The notes under the pieces were generated by a model. The model saw only the letters and a list, made by a program, of their open reading frames with translations, was not told where the DNA came from and made no database searches. The position numbers and the translations under genes are program-made. DNA of 64,000 bases from CBDBBY01 sp965205055. Its GTDB lineage: Bacteria > Pseudomonadota > Alphaproteobacteria > Rhodobacterales > Rhodobacteraceae. Shown here one piece after another: positions 36,353 to 45,419 of this stretch (position 1 is the stretch's first letter; each line of letters starts with the position of its first letter). The stretch lies in NCBI GenBank assembly GCA_965205055.1, contig OZ242030.1, positions 1,302,001 through 1,366,000 of the forward strand, given 5' to 3'.

Positions 36353-37548
36353 TCGCCGAGCTCGGCGCAAATCCGGTCGGCCAACTTCGATCCGATCTCG
36401 TCTTTGGACAATCGAGGCCACGCCTCCGAAGCGTCGGCGGTGAACAGCGAGACCTTATTCTCGTCGCCTCCGAACACTCCTGATTCCGGAGTGACGCAAT
36501 TCGCGACGATCCAGTCGCAGCCTTTCGAAATCAGCTTGCCGCGCGCATTCTCCTCGACGTTGTCCGTTTCCGCCGCGAATCCGACCACCAGTCCGGGTCG
36601 GCTTTCTTCCATATTGGCGATGGTCGCCAGGATGTCCGGGTTTTCCACAAGTTCCAGCGACGGGACGGTTCGCCCCTTTTGCTTCTTGATCTTGGAGCCG
36701 CTGAAGCTGCGCACGCCCCAATCAGCCACGGCCGCCGCAAATATCGCCGCATCCGCAGGAAGCGCGTCTTGCACAGCCTTCAGCATTTCGCTTGCCGATT
36801 CGACACGGACGACGCCAGCTTCCGGCGGCGGCTCGACTGCAGCCGGACCGGTTATGAATGTTACCCTCGCTCCGCGCCGCAGGAGCGCATCGGCAATCGC
36901 AGTCCCTTGTTTTCCTGAAGACCTGTTCGCGATGTAGCGAACCGGATCGATCGGTTCCCTCGTGGGCCCGGATGTCACGACGATATGTTTGCCCGCCAAT
37001 TGCCGGGTAGCAAACGCCCGCTTGATTGCTTCGAAGATGGAAGCAGGTTCCGCCATCCTGCCGATGCCGGTCTCTCCGCATGCCATCGCGCCTGTTTCCG
37101 GGCCGATCATCGCGATTCCGTCCGATCTGAGCATCGCGACATTTCGTTGGGTAGCAGGGTTGAGCCACATCCGAACATTCATCGCAGGCGCCGCAAGCAC
37201 GGGCTTGTCCGTGGCAAGCAGGATCGTTGAAGCCAGATCGTCGGCAAGGCCGCCAGCCATTTTGGCGAGAATATCGGCTGTAGCGGGCGCCACGACCAGC
37301 AAATCCGCCGAACGCGACAATTCTATGTGGCCCATCTTGGCTTCTTCGAGAGGGTTGAACAGCTCATGATGCACTTGCGATTCGGACAAGGCTGCGAGGG
37401 AAAGCGGCGTGACGAACTGTTCAGCCGCCTTGGTCAGCACGCAAGAGACGCCGGCTCCGGAATCGCGAAGCAACCGCACGAGGCTCAAGCATTTGTAGGC
37501 GGCGATTCCGCCGCCGATGATCAAAAGAATGCGTTTGCCGCTCGGCAT
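36349..37548 (-). CDS. coaBC: Bifunctional phosphopantothenoylcysteine decarboxylase / phosphopantothenate-cysteine ligase
   Basis: A 399-residue two-domain enzyme of coenzyme A synthesis. The N-terminal CoaC half has GGGIAAYKCL (flavin site), the His in MGHIELSRSADLLVVAPATA, the substrate-binding PAMNVRMW and the active-site Cys in MACGETGIGRM. The C-terminal CoaB half has VTSGPTREPIDPVRYIANRSSGKQG-type nucleotide binding and the lysines of KIKKQKG. It is first in the operon with dut and moeB. Length and motifs are normal. Confidence 0.96.
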   Translation of the reverse strand: MPSGKRILLIIGGGIAAYKCLSLVRLLRDSGAGVSCVLTKAAEQFVTPLSLAALSESQVHHELFNPLEEAKMGHIELSRSADLLVVAPATADILAKMAGGLADDLASTILLATDKPVLAAPAMNVRMWLNPATQRNVAMLRSDGIAMIGPETGAMACGETGIGRMAEPASIFEAIKRAFATRQLAGKHIVVTSGPTREPIDPVRYIANRSSGKQGTAIADALLRRGARVTFITGPAAVEPPPEAGVVRVESASEMLKAVQDALPADAAIFAAAVADWGVRSFSGSKIKKQKGRTVPSLELVENPDILATIANMEESRPGLVVGFAAETDNVEENARGKLISKGCDWIVANCVTPESGVFGGDENKVSLFTADASEAWPRLSKDEIGSKLADRICAELGE

Positions 37549-37785
37549 TCCGTGCCTCCGTCACAAATGCGCGGTAACATGAATCTAGATTGCGCTTGTC
37601 TTCATGGCAACTCGCGTTCCTACCACCGAATCCGCGAGAATCAGAATTGGTATTTCCATGGATCGGAAACAGGACGGCCTGCACCGCGGCATTGTCAAGC
37701 GACATTGCCGGGCAATTTTGCGATTGCGTTTCCTTCCGCTTCGGGCAAAACGGGAAACCGAAACGACCGGCTGGATTGTAGCGCC

Positions 37786-38316
37786 ATGTTGCCGCAAATT
37801 TCATTCGTTCTTGGAGGCTCGTCTTCCGGCAAGACTGCATTCGCCGAAAAGTTGGCGGAAGGGTCCGGCAGACGCGTCGTCTACATTGCGACGGCGGACG
37901 GCAAGGACGCGGAAATGCAGGCGAAAATCCGGCGTCACCGCCGCAACAGGCCTGCCGGGTGGCGCACTGTGGAAGCGCACGGCGATGCCGAAGGAGCGCT
38001 GGCCGCATTGGAGGCGGAGGACATTGGCCTCTTCGACTGCGTTACCATGTGGCTGGCCGACAGAATGCTTGCCGGCGCCGATCTCGAACCGGCGTCCGCC
38101 GCTCTCGTCGATTCATTCCGCTCGGCCGCCTGCCCCGTCATTGCGGTGTCGGGCGAGACGGGGCTCGGCGGCATTTCGGCGAATGCCATGGCCAGGCGGT
38201 TCAATGAGCATCAAGGCGAAATAAATCAAAAGATCGCCGCCGCGTCCGGGCTTGCCGTTGCCGTCATGGCCGGCATTCCAGCGGTCCTGAAGGGGCGCCT
38301 TCCGGCTTGGATGTGA
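37786..38316 (+). CDS. cobU: Adenosylcobinamide kinase / adenosylcobinamide-phosphate guanylyltransferase
   Basis: A 176-residue bifunctional enzyme of cobalamin nucleotide-loop assembly. The P-loop is GGSSSGKTAFAE and is followed by YIATADGKDAEMQAKIRRHRRNRP, the family's nucleotide and guanylation region, then DCVTMWLADRM. It starts at ATG 37786; a much longer in-frame extension is unsupported. Its TGA overlaps the cobC start. No other cobalamin genes are in the window, so this may be part of a salvage or split pathway. Confidence 0.92.
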   Translation: MLPQISFVLGGSSSGKTAFAEKLAEGSGRRVVYIATADGKDAEMQAKIRRHRRNRPAGWRTVEAHGDAEGALAALEAEDIGLFDCVTMWLADRMLAGADLEPASAALVDSFRSAACPVIAVSGETGLGGISANAMARRFNEHQGEINQKIAAASGLAVAVMAGIPAVLKGRLPAWM

Positions 38317-38894
38317 AAACGACATGGTGGTGGGTTCGTCACGGGCCGACCCACTCCGACGTGCTGGCAGGCTGGACCGACATTCCGGCCGATCTGTCGG
38401 ACGTGTCGCAGCTGAGCCGCTTGTCGAGCTTTCTTCCCGAACGGGCGGTGGTGATTTCGTCCGATCTTTCCCGCGCTAGCAAGACCGCCGACGCCATTGC
38501 GCGGGGCCGGAAGCGGCTGCCCGACGCGCCCGATCTGCGAGAGATCAATTTCGGCAGCTGGGACGGAAAGCCGTTCAGCCGGATATCGCAGGAGCATCCG
38601 TCGCTCTCCAAAAAATACTTTTCCGATCCGGGAAGTCACGCGCCGCCGGGCGGCGAGTCTTGGGCGGCCGTATCGAGCCGGGTCAGCGAGTTCGTGGATC
38701 TGACCACGGCTTCCCGGGTCGGCGAGCACATTGTCGCTGTCGCGCATTTCGGCGCCATCCTCACGCAGGTCCAGCGCGCCACGAAGCAAAGCACCCGCGC
38801 GCTGTCCGCCCGCAAAGTTCAAAACCTCTCCGTAACTCGGCTTTCGGTTTCCGCAGATTCTTGGACCATGGATTTCTTCAGCCGAGTTCCTTGA
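38313..38894 (+). CDS. cobC: Histidine phosphatase family protein, probable alpha-ribazole phosphatase
   Basis: A 193-residue phosphoglycerate-mutase-fold phosphatase. The catalytic RHG motif is WVRHGPTHSD near residue 9, with the second His in VAVAHFGAIL. I chose the GTG at 38313, which overlaps the cobU stop in GTGA; a TTG at 38307 adds two residues. The tight coupling to cobU supports a role in removing the phosphate from alpha-ribazole phosphate. By sequence alone it could be a phosphatase of other substrates. Confidence 0.82.
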   Translation: MKTTWWWVRHGPTHSDVLAGWTDIPADLSDVSQLSRLSSFLPERAVVISSDLSRASKTADAIARGRKRLPDAPDLREINFGSWDGKPFSRISQEHPSLSKKYFSDPGSHAPPGGESWAAVSSRVSEFVDLTTASRVGEHIVAVAHFGAILTQVQRATKQSTRALSARKVQNLSVTRLSVSADSWTMDFFSRVP

Positions 38895-39600
38895 AAGATT
38901 GGCCGTCATGATTTGCCGCAGCGAATTCCATGAAACGGCTTGTCGCTTCGAGTCCGCATGTTCCGCATTTTGCATGTCGACGTTGTCTGGGTTCAATGAA
39001 CGGTTTCCGCGCGGCGAAGTCTGGGCCGACCGGGGTGCGTCCCGTCATTTTTGGTCAGGCCGCGGCGCGAACAAATCTCCAATTGATGAATTCAGCCCAA
39101 CAATTGCTTTCGACCTGCCCCGCCGTTCGACGGCAAGCAAAGCGTTGGCGCCCGCTTCCCGCAAGCGGCACTTCGCAACCCATATGAAGGATGCACCCGG
39201 CCGACCGGTCGGGATTGCCCAAATTCAGCAATAATAAATGGATCAAGAGTCACAACAAATCGCCCCGAAGCGATCCGGAATCGAAAACTCCTTTTGCGCA
39301 ACGCCATGAAAAGTCGGAACGGAGCTAAAATCGAGCCAAACTCTCGAAGTCGGGAACTACTTCAAGGCTGCCGGATATGCCTCAGGCTGATCCCGAAATG
39401 CTTCAAGGGCGGCACGAACGCAAAACCGCATGCCATCTGTGACAGCAAAGGACGGCCGCTGAACCTGCTTCGCAACCGCTAGACGGACCGGCGATCGCAT
39501 CGGCGCAAGGGCATTGCCGAGCAGCCTGCCAAGTGTCGAATAGCTGCGGGGGATCGCGGCTGCGATGCTGATTGTTCCTGCGCCGCCTCTGTCGAGATTT
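38895..39600. other. Gene-free stretch at the left edge of the peptide-transport island
   Basis: About 700 bp without a recognisable gene. It contains copy B of a dispersed repeat. A minus-strand ORF at 39357-39674 (STLGRLLGNALAPMRS, then VTDGMRFCVRAALEAFRD) looks protein-like but I recognise no family; it may be a gene fragment left at the junction. Confidence 0.5.
39041..39160 (+). repeat. Copy B of a diverged dispersed repeat
   Basis: Counterpart of 32985-33110 in the same direction, sharing the TTTTTGGTCAGGC core and several following blocks. Diverged; no coding potential recognised. Confidence 0.45.
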
Positions 39601-41628
39601 TCAGCTGTGATCCTTCGGGTATGGGACGGCCATTCCTTCTTGTACCGCGTGGCAGGCGACGTGCGCACTCTCAACCCCGATCATGGCTGGCTTTTCCGAT
39701 TTGCAAAGTTCGGTCGCGATCGGGCAGCGCGGGTGAAAGGGGCAGCCGGAAGGAGGACTCAGGGGGCTGGGAACCTCGCCTGCCAGCGGGGATCTGGTTC
39801 GGCCGACTTTCGACAGGTCGGGGATCGAGTCGAGCAACAAGCGGGTGTAAGGATGGCGTGGCGTATCAAAGATGACGTCTGTATCCGCCCATTCGACCAG
39901 ACGGCCCAGATACATTATGCCGACGCGCGTCGAAATGTGCCGAACCACGGCCAGATCATGGCTGATGAACAGGTAGGTCAACCCCAGCTGCTCCTGCAAT
40001 TCGACCATCAGATTGAGAATTTGCGCCTGCACCGAGACGTCCAGAGCCGATGTCGGCTCGTCGCAGATCAGAAACTCCGGTTCGGCGGCCAGCGCGCGGG
40101 CGATCGAGATCCTTTGGCGCTGACCGCCCGAAAACTCATGCGGGTATTTCACGCCGTCGCTTTCTGACAACCCGACCTGACGCAAAAGCTCGCCAACGCG
40201 GGCTTCGCGGGGGCTGCCCGGCGGCAGTGTTTCCGCAATCACGTCCGACACCCGCCATCGCGGGTTGAGCGAGGCTTGAGGGTCCTGGAAAATCATCTGT
40301 ACCCGGCTGGCAGTCCCGTCCGCCGCTGTTCCGGCCTGTTCCAGCGCGATGTTTCCGGCAGTCGGCTTGTAAAGTCCGACAAGCGTTCTCGCGACCGTCG
40401 ATTTGCCGCAGCCGGATTCGCCCACCAGACCGAATGTCTCGCCGCGCCGGATTTTCAGATTGAAATCGTCCACGGCTCGAACCGTTTGCCGCCCGGTCCT
40501 GTTGATCAGACGTGTCAGAAACGGAGGAGAGACATCAAAATGCTGCTTCAGCCCGCTTATCTGACACAATTCCTCGGTCTGCATATGCGATGGGCGCTGT
40601 TGCGGGCCCCGATGGCCTTCACCGGATGCCGGACCGAGGGGGCCGGGACGGGCATTGTCGTGATACAGCCAGCAGGCAACCTTGCAGTCGCCCGCAATGT
40701 CCAGCGGCGGCAATTCAACGGCGCAGCGCGGCAGAGCATGGGGGCAGCGCGGATGAAACCGGCATCCGCCGGGCATCGCGCCGACGCGCGGCATCGAGCC
40801 GCTGATCTGCGCCAGCTTTTCGACATTTGAGGTCAGCGATGGGATCGAGCCCATCAGCCCGGCGGTATAGGGCGATTTCGGGTCATGGACGACCTGAGAT
40901 ACCGGTCCGACCTCAGCCACTTTGCCCGCATACATGACGGCCACGCGGTTTGCCGCTTCGACGATGACGCCCATATCATGGGTGATCAGCATGATCGCCG
41001 TGTCATGCTCGCTGCACATCCGTTTCAACAGGCTGATGATCTGCGCCTGTATCGACACGTCCAATGCCGTCGTCGGCTCATCCGCGATGATCAGCCGGGG
41101 TTCGGCCGCCAGTGCCAAGGCGATCACCACACGCTGCCGCATCCCGCCCGAGAACTGATGCGGATAGTGATCGATGCGCTCGCCCGCCGCCGGAATGCCT
41201 ACTTCGCGCAGCAAATCCAGCGCCCGCGCTCGCGCTTGTTTATGGGTCAGACCCAGATGCGACATGATCGTATCGCTGATCTGACGCCCGACCGTATGCA
41301 ACGGGTTGAGGCTGGTCAGCGGGTCCTGAAAGATCGCGCCGATCTGACGTCCTCTGATCTGGCGCATCTCTTCATAGCTGAGCGTATCCAGACGAGTGCC
41401 GTCGAACAGGATCTCGCCGCTCGAGACACATCCCGGCGCCTCGATCAGGCCGATCACGGCGGCCCCGGTCATGGATTTGCCTGCACCGGATTCGCCGACG
41501 ACACCCAATATCTCACCAGGCTCGATATGCAGGCTGACATCCTCGACCGGAAACAGCGAGCCGTGGCGGGTCGGAAACTCGACGCTCAGGTTGCGGATGT
41601 CTAGCAAGGGGCCGGAGCTTGGTTGCAC
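39601..41628 (-). CDS. Fused peptide/nickel-type ABC transporter ATPases (DppD-DppF fusion)
   Basis: A 675-residue protein holding both ATPases of an oligopeptide-type importer in one chain. The first half has Walker A GVVGESGAGKSMTG, signature FSGGMRQRVVIALAL and LIIADEPTTALDV; the second half has GLVGESGCGKST, FSGGQRQRISIARAL and FLICDEPTSALDV. Each half ends with the Cys-rich oligopeptide-family tail (CRFHPRCPHALPRC and CPFHPRCPIATELC). It starts with a GTG at 41628, 9 nt after the dppC-like stop. Distal gene of the minus-strand operon. Confidence 0.93.
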   Translation of the reverse strand: MQPSSGPLLDIRNLSVEFPTRHGSLFPVEDVSLHIEPGEILGVVGESGAGKSMTGAAVIGLIEAPGCVSSGEILFDGTRLDTLSYEEMRQIRGRQIGAIFQDPLTSLNPLHTVGRQISDTIMSHLGLTHKQARARALDLLREVGIPAAGERIDHYPHQFSGGMRQRVVIALALAAEPRLIIADEPTTALDVSIQAQIISLLKRMCSEHDTAIMLITHDMGVIVEAANRVAVMYAGKVAEVGPVSQVVHDPKSPYTAGLMGSIPSLTSNVEKLAQISGSMPRVGAMPGGCRFHPRCPHALPRCAVELPPLDIAGDCKVACWLYHDNARPGPLGPASGEGHRGPQQRPSHMQTEELCQISGLKQHFDVSPPFLTRLINRTGRQTVRAVDDFNLKIRRGETFGLVGESGCGKSTVARTLVGLYKPTAGNIALEQAGTAADGTASRVQMIFQDPQASLNPRWRVSDVIAETLPPGSPREARVGELLRQVGLSESDGVKYPHEFSGGQRQRISIARALAAEPEFLICDEPTSALDVSVQAQILNLMVELQEQLGLTYLFISHDLAVVRHISTRVGIMYLGRLVEWADTDVIFDTPRHPYTRLLLDSIPDLSKVGRTRSPLAGEVPSPLSPPSGCPFHPRCPIATELCKSEKPAMIGVESAHVACHAVQEGMAVPYPKDHS

Positions 41629-41637
41629 GGCCGGGGC

Positions 41638-42579
41638 CTACCTTAGCTTGGGATTGAGCGCGTCACGCAGCCAGTCGCCCATCAGGTTTACCGACAGACC
41701 CATCACCGCCAGCGTGATGCCGGGAAAGATCGTGATCCACCATTCGCCCGAGAACAGAAAGTCGTTGCCGACCCGGATCAACGTGCCCAGCGACGGCTGC
41801 GTCGGCGGCAGTCCGACACCGAGGAAGGACAGGGTCGCCTCGGTCACGATGGCCAGCGCCAGATTGATGGTCGCGATGACAAGCACCGGGCCCATGACAT
41901 TGGGCAGCAGGTGGCGCGCCATGATGTAGGCCGGGCTTTTGCCCGCCACCCGCGCCGCCTGCACGTAATCCTTGCCTTTCTCGACCATCGTGGTGGATCG
42001 CACGGTCCGGGCGAACTGAACCCAATAAGCCAGCGAGATGGCGGCGATCACCACGATGAAGGCGATGTTGCCATGGGTGCCCGGCCCCAGAACACTGCGG
42101 ATGATGCCGTCTATCAGCAGGGCGATCAGGATGTCGGGAAAGCTTAGCTGAATTTCGGCGACCCGCATGATTGCCGCATCCAGCCGCCCGCCCACATACC
42201 CGCTGAGCAGCCCCAGCGACACGCCGATCGTGGCTGCCAGCAGCACGCTGGCCACGCCCACTCCCAGAGAGATGCGCATTCCGTACATGATGGTTGACAA
42301 CACATCCCGACCCACGCTGTCGGTGCCCAGCAGGAACCGGCTGTCGCCGCCTTCCATCCAGACCGGAGGCAGGAAGGAATCGAGGATGCTGATCCCGGCC
42401 ATGTCATAGGGGTCGGTCGGGGCCAGCCACGGCGCAAACAATGCGATGAACGCAAAGGCGAAAGTAAGCGCCCCGGCCGCCACTGTGACCTTGGATTGCC
42501 GGAAGCTGTAGGCCAGATCACTGTCCCACATGCGGCGCAGGACGCCCTTGCGCGGCGGGCTGTTTGCGGTTTCAACCAC
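41638..42579 (-). CDS. Peptide-type ABC transporter permease, DppC-like
   Basis: A 313-residue inner-membrane permease. Typical DppC features are the N-terminal segment around PWLAPTDPYDM, LLGTDSVGRDVLSTIMYGMRISLGVG, the EAA loop QAARVAGKSPAYIMARHLLPNVMGP, and the C-terminal MGDWLRDALNPKLR, which is nearly invariant in the family. The GTG start at 42579 overlaps the dppB-like stop by 8 nt. Confidence 0.94.
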   Translation of the reverse strand: MVETANSPPRKGVLRRMWDSDLAYSFRQSKVTVAAGALTFAFAFIALFAPWLAPTDPYDMAGISILDSFLPPVWMEGGDSRFLLGTDSVGRDVLSTIMYGMRISLGVGVASVLLAATIGVSLGLLSGYVGGRLDAAIMRVAEIQLSFPDILIALLIDGIIRSVLGPGTHGNIAFIVVIAAISLAYWVQFARTVRSTTMVEKGKDYVQAARVAGKSPAYIMARHLLPNVMGPVLVIATINLALAIVTEATLSFLGVGLPPTQPSLGTLIRVGNDFLFSGEWWITIFPGITLAVMGLSVNLMGDWLRDALNPKLR

Positions 42580-43543
42580 GATCGACCCTCAGCCTTGGGT
42601 CGACCACGTAGTAGAGCAGATCGACAATCAGATTGATGACCACGAAAAACAGCGCGATCAGCAGCAGATAGGTGGACATGATCGGAATATCGACCTCGGA
42701 AATTGCCTGAATGAACATCAGCCCCAGGCCCGGCCATTGAAAAACGGTCTCGGTGATGATCGCGAACGCCACAATGGATCCCAGTTGCAGACCGGTGATG
42801 GTGATGACCGGGACCAGCGTGTTCATCAGCGCATAGTTGAAATGCACGATCCGGTTGGAGAGACCCCGCGCGCGGGCGAATTTGATATAGTCGGTGCGCA
42901 GGACCTCCAGCATCTCGGACCGCACCAGCCGCATGATCAGGGTCATCTGAAACAGCGCCAGCGTGATTGCGGGCATGATCATGGCCTTCAACCCGCTTGC
43001 GGTCAGAAACCCGGTGCTCCAGAACCCGATCTGAACCACCTCGCCGCGTCCAAAGGACGGCAGGACGTTGAGTTGAACCGCAAAGACATAGATCAGCATA
43101 ATGCCGATCAGAAAAGTGGGCAGGGACACTCCGATCAGGGACACTGACAGCATCACATGAGCGAGCCAGCTGTTCCGGTTCAGCGCCGTGTAGATGCCCA
43201 TTGGTATCCCCAGCAGCAGGGCCAGCACGGCCGACACCAGACTGAGTTCCAAAGTCGCGGGCAACCGCTCGGCAATGATTGAGGCGACGGAGCGCTTCTG
43301 TTGGTAGGAGATCCCGAACTCGAACTGTGCCGCGCGCGAGATGAAACGGGCGAACTGTACCGGCGCGGGATCGTTTAGACCGAGGGATTCGCGCAATTCC
43401 TCGCGCCGCTCGTCCGACGTCTGGATGCCTACCAGATTGGAAATCGGGTCGCCGACGTAGTTGAACAGCGTAAAGGAAATCAGCGCCACGCCCAGCATGA
43501 CCACAATGGACTGCAACAGGCGGCTGACGATGAATGACAGCAT
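42572..43543 (-). CDS. Peptide-type ABC transporter permease, DppB-like
   Basis: A 323-residue permease. DppB hallmarks: FTLFNYVGDPISNLVG, LGIPMGIYTALNRNSW, the EAA loop TDYIKFARARGLSNRIVHFNYALMN and ETVFQWPGLGLMFIQAI, ending YYVVDPRLRVD. It is the first gene after the binding protein, separated by a strong hairpin. Confidence 0.94.
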   Translation of the reverse strand: MLSFIVSRLLQSIVVMLGVALISFTLFNYVGDPISNLVGIQTSDERREELRESLGLNDPAPVQFARFISRAAQFEFGISYQQKRSVASIIAERLPATLELSLVSAVLALLLGIPMGIYTALNRNSWLAHVMLSVSLIGVSLPTFLIGIMLIYVFAVQLNVLPSFGRGEVVQIGFWSTGFLTASGLKAMIMPAITLALFQMTLIMRLVRSEMLEVLRTDYIKFARARGLSNRIVHFNYALMNTLVPVITITGLQLGSIVAFAIITETVFQWPGLGLMFIQAISEVDIPIMSTYLLLIALFFVVINLIVDLLYYVVDPRLRVDRG

Positions 43544-43564
43544 GTTGGTTCCGGCCCCCGGGGG

Positions 43565-43589
43565 ACAGGCGGCCTCGCGGGCCGCCTGT
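43565..43589 (-). promoter_or_regulatory. Intercistronic hairpin after the Dpp-type binding-protein gene
   Basis: A perfect 10-bp stem (43565-43574 with 43580-43589) and a 5-nt loop, 9 bp after the stop of the binding-protein gene. No clear T-run follows. Confidence 0.75.
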
Positions 43590-43598
43590 GATCAGCAT

Positions 43599-45185
43599 TC
43601 AGTCTTCGATATTGATATACCAGTAATGCAGCGCATTGTCCGCGCGCTGCACCACGTTGACCCCGTCACGCACCGCCCACGACAGCGCCTGCTGATGCAG
43701 CGGGATATAGCCCACATCTTCCTTGACGATGGCAAACGCCTCGTCAATCATCGCCTGCCGCTTGTCCTGATCGATCTCGGAGGTGATCCGGCGCGACAGT
43801 TCGGTGACCCTCGGATTGCCGTAATCGCCGCCGTTCCAAGCCAGCCCGCCGTCACCCTGCGGCACCATTAGATGCGCGATCACGCTTCCGGCGTCCTGAT
43901 CGTCGGGGATCCAGCCCAGCAGGTAAAAGCTGACATCGTGGATTTTCAGTTTTTCAAAGAATTTCGACTTGGTCTGCGCCAGCAGATCCACCTCGATTCC
44001 AACCTGCGCCAGCATCGCCACAACCGCCTGACAGATCTGCTCGTCATTCACGTAGCGGTCATTGGGGCAGTCCAGTTGAATCTGGAACCCGTCCGGATAT
44101 CCGGCCTCGGCCAGCAGCGCCTTGGACGCCTCGGGGTCATAGGGCAGGCGGTCATTGAGATCGGCATTGAACCCGTTCAGACCCGGCGCCAGCAGCAGAC
44201 CGGCGGGCGTTGCCGCGTCGCGCATCACCTTCTTCTTGATCGCATCGACATCGATCGCCTGATACATGGCTTGCCGCACCCGCTTGTCCTTCAACGGGTT
44301 TTCACCCTTGACCGAGGAATAGAGAAGCTCGTCCCGTGACTGGTCCATGCCCAGAAAGACGGTGCGCAATTCCGGCCCCTGCAGCATCGAGGCGACGCCC
44401 GAACTGTTGATCCGTGCCGCATCCTGCACCGGGGCGGGAAAAATCAAGTCCAACTCACCGGACAACAGCGCCGCGGTGCGGGTTGCATCCGAGCCGATGG
44501 GGGTCAGGATCACCTCGGTCACGTTGAAAACCTGATTTTCCGAATCCCACCAATCGTCATAGCGGGTCACGACGGTTTTGACGCCGGGTTCGCGGCTGAC
44601 CAGCTTGAACGGACCGGTGCCGTTGGCGTTCAGTGTCGCGTGGTTTTCGATCTTTTCCGCCAGATTGACGGGCTGCTCGGCGCCGTTCTCCTCGGCCCAT
44701 TCCTTGTCCATCATGTAGAACGGCGCAATGGTGTTCAGCAGGATCGGATTCGGCACGGCGGTGACGATATCCACCGTATGGTCATCGACCTTGCGCACCT
44801 CGGCGATGCCGCCGACAAAATTGCTCATGTCGGAACCCTCGGCCTTGCCCCGGTTGAAGGAAAAGACCACATCGTCGGCGTTGAAATCATTGCCGTTGTG
44901 GAATTTCACACCCTTCCGCAGGTTGAAGCGCCAGGTGGTCGGGTCGATCACCTCCCAGCTGGTGGCGAGCGCCGGTTCGATCTGCAGGTCGGAATCGTAG
45001 CGGATCAGAGGCTCGTGGATGTTGTGATGGAACGAGGCCGTAAAGTTCTCGGCCAGCGCATAGGGATCCATCGACGCGACGTCCCCCTGAAACGCGAAAC
45101 GAAATGTCTTGGCTGTGGCTGGCATCGCCAGCGCGACGGCGGCAACCGTTGCGGCGGCAACCCACCCGGTCAATCGAACATGCAT
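43599..45185 (-). CDS. Peptide-type ABC transporter substrate-binding protein, DppA-like
   Basis: A 528-residue periplasmic protein of the oligopeptide-binding (SBP_bac_5) family. It has a Sec signal peptide (WVAAATVAAVALAMPATAK) and the family regions ASMDPYALAENFTASFHHNIHEPL and WRFNLRKGVKFHNGNDFNADDVVF near residue 90. It starts at ATG 45185 with GGGAGAAGAG upstream. It leads the dppABC(DF) operon and faces a GntR gene. The ligand need not be a peptide; relatives also bind opines, sugars or heme. Confidence 0.92.
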   Translation of the reverse strand: MHVRLTGWVAAATVAAVALAMPATAKTFRFAFQGDVASMDPYALAENFTASFHHNIHEPLIRYDSDLQIEPALATSWEVIDPTTWRFNLRKGVKFHNGNDFNADDVVFSFNRGKAEGSDMSNFVGGIAEVRKVDDHTVDIVTAVPNPILLNTIAPFYMMDKEWAEENGAEQPVNLAEKIENHATLNANGTGPFKLVSREPGVKTVVTRYDDWWDSENQVFNVTEVILTPIGSDATRTAALLSGELDLIFPAPVQDAARINSSGVASMLQGPELRTVFLGMDQSRDELLYSSVKGENPLKDKRVRQAMYQAIDVDAIKKKVMRDAATPAGLLLAPGLNGFNADLNDRLPYDPEASKALLAEAGYPDGFQIQLDCPNDRYVNDEQICQAVVAMLAQVGIEVDLLAQTKSKFFEKLKIHDVSFYLLGWIPDDQDAGSVIAHLMVPQGDGGLAWNGGDYGNPRVTELSRRITSEIDQDKRQAMIDEAFAIVKEDVGYIPLHQQALSWAVRDGVNVVQRADNALHYWYINIED

Positions 45186-45419
45186 TTGCTCTTCTCCCAG
45201 ATTGCAAGTGTTGTATTGAACTAGTACACTTTAGCACATGATCGCAGGATATCAATTGCCAATTGAAAGTGGTGAAGTGTTCACGAAAAACGCTTATTTT
45301 ATAATTGCTAACGCGGAAAAACTGCCTAAAGTCGCTCTGCGACGCATCGCTTCGCTGTTGTGCTATTGCATCTCGCGTGGCATTTTTGACCCCAATGTTA
45401 CATGAAACTATAACACAAG
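45186..45419. promoter_or_regulatory. Divergent control region between DppA-like and GntR genes
   Basis: 234 bp serving both operons. 45217-45228 is a near-palindrome (TGAACTAGTACA), close to the DppA start, and 45254-45269 contains CAATTGCCAATTG. Both are candidate operators for the adjacent GntR-type regulator. Much more AT-rich than the genes around it. Confidence 0.5.

Noticed and set aside
37549..37785. Cobalamin riboswitch before cobU
   Set aside because: No B12-box-like sequence could be found, and cobU starts inside a short gap after the divergent coaBC gene.
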